DNA from: Phycisphaerales bacterium
GTDB taxonomy: Bacteria; Planctomycetota; Phycisphaerae; Sedimentisphaerales; Anaerohalosphaeraceae
DNA length: 5,639 nt
NCBI GenBank assembly: GCA_003152975.1
Contig: PMBP01000393.1
Span: 1 to 5,639, forward strand
Direction of reading: 5' to 3'
A program made the translations under genes and the position numbers. The notes beneath the pieces were generated by a model. That model was not told the DNA's origin, searched no databases, and was given only the letters and a program-made list of their open reading frames with translations. Positions 5,572 through 5,639 of this stretch are shown piece by piece (the first letter of the stretch is position 1; every line of letters starts with the position of its first letter).

Positions 5572-5639
5572 CGAGCAGGGGAAACAGGCGAGGATGAACA
5601 GAGCGAGAAAAAGCACTAAGAGGCTCTAACAGAATGAAT
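5572..5639 (+). other. Downstream tail with a possible start of the next gene
   Basis: No intrinsic terminator follows mnmG. AAGAGG at 5618-5623 lies 10 bases before ATG at 5634, which could begin another + strand gene that is cut off after two codons. An earlier ATG (5594) directly behind AGG opens a frame of only 11 codons and is not called as a gene. The stretch is purine-rich and A-rich relative to the genes. Confidence 0.25.

Noticed and set aside
4435..5616. A 393-codon open frame on the - strand (and others at 3226-4245, 1885-2778 and 1113-1769)
   Set aside because: All lie opposite confidently identified genes, show low-complexity Arg/Pro/Ser-rich translations and reflect GC and codon bias.
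5594..5629. An 11-codon frame after mnmG
   Set aside because: It is too short, with no features beyond a weak AGG directly before the ATG.

Overview
The window reads as an ordinary chromosomal stretch of a GC-rich bacterium. Coding DNA is about 60-75% GC (sampled by eye), with much more G than C on the + strand. No mobile element, CRISPR array, tRNA or rRNA was seen. The residue style of the MerR-like regulator, the parvulin-like lipoprotein and the gene mix suggest Planctomycetota (Phycisphaerae-like). That is a low-confidence inference, since no phylogenetic marker was tested.

Layout. Positions 1-157 (- strand) hold the first 52 codons of a MerR-family regulator that runs off the left edge. 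Positions 158-650 are a divergent intergenic region of about 490 bases, relatively AT-rich in its middle. It carries a 28-bp compound palindrome at 289-316, a second AT-rich inverted repeat at 339-361, and a TATAAT box at 614-619. Positions 651-1817 (+) encode a lipoprotein with a SurA/PrsA-like N-terminal region and a parvulin-type domain. After 56 bases come four tightly packed + strand genes: a phosphate acetyl/butyryltransferase-family enzyme (1874-2836), a stand-alone protein built like the acetolactate synthase small subunit IlvH (2839-3324), holo-ACP synthase AcpS (3368-3760) and the tRNA-modifying enzyme MnmG (3757-5571). The last 68 bases hold at most the start codon of another gene.

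How the genes may work together. The acyltransferase and the IlvH-like protein are almost contiguous, and the ribosome binding site of the second lies inside the first. This suggests a linked pair, possibly an acyl-CoA/acyl-phosphate enzyme with an amino-acid-sensing partner. AcpS activates acyl carrier protein for fatty acid synthesis, so the first three genes of the run share an acyl-metabolism theme. MnmG is a tRNA wobble-uridine modification enzyme and appears to be only a co-transcribed neighbour. No clearly new defence or mobile system is visible. The most unusual items are the orphan IlvH-like gene coupled to the acyltransferase and the operator-like palindrome in the divergent region.
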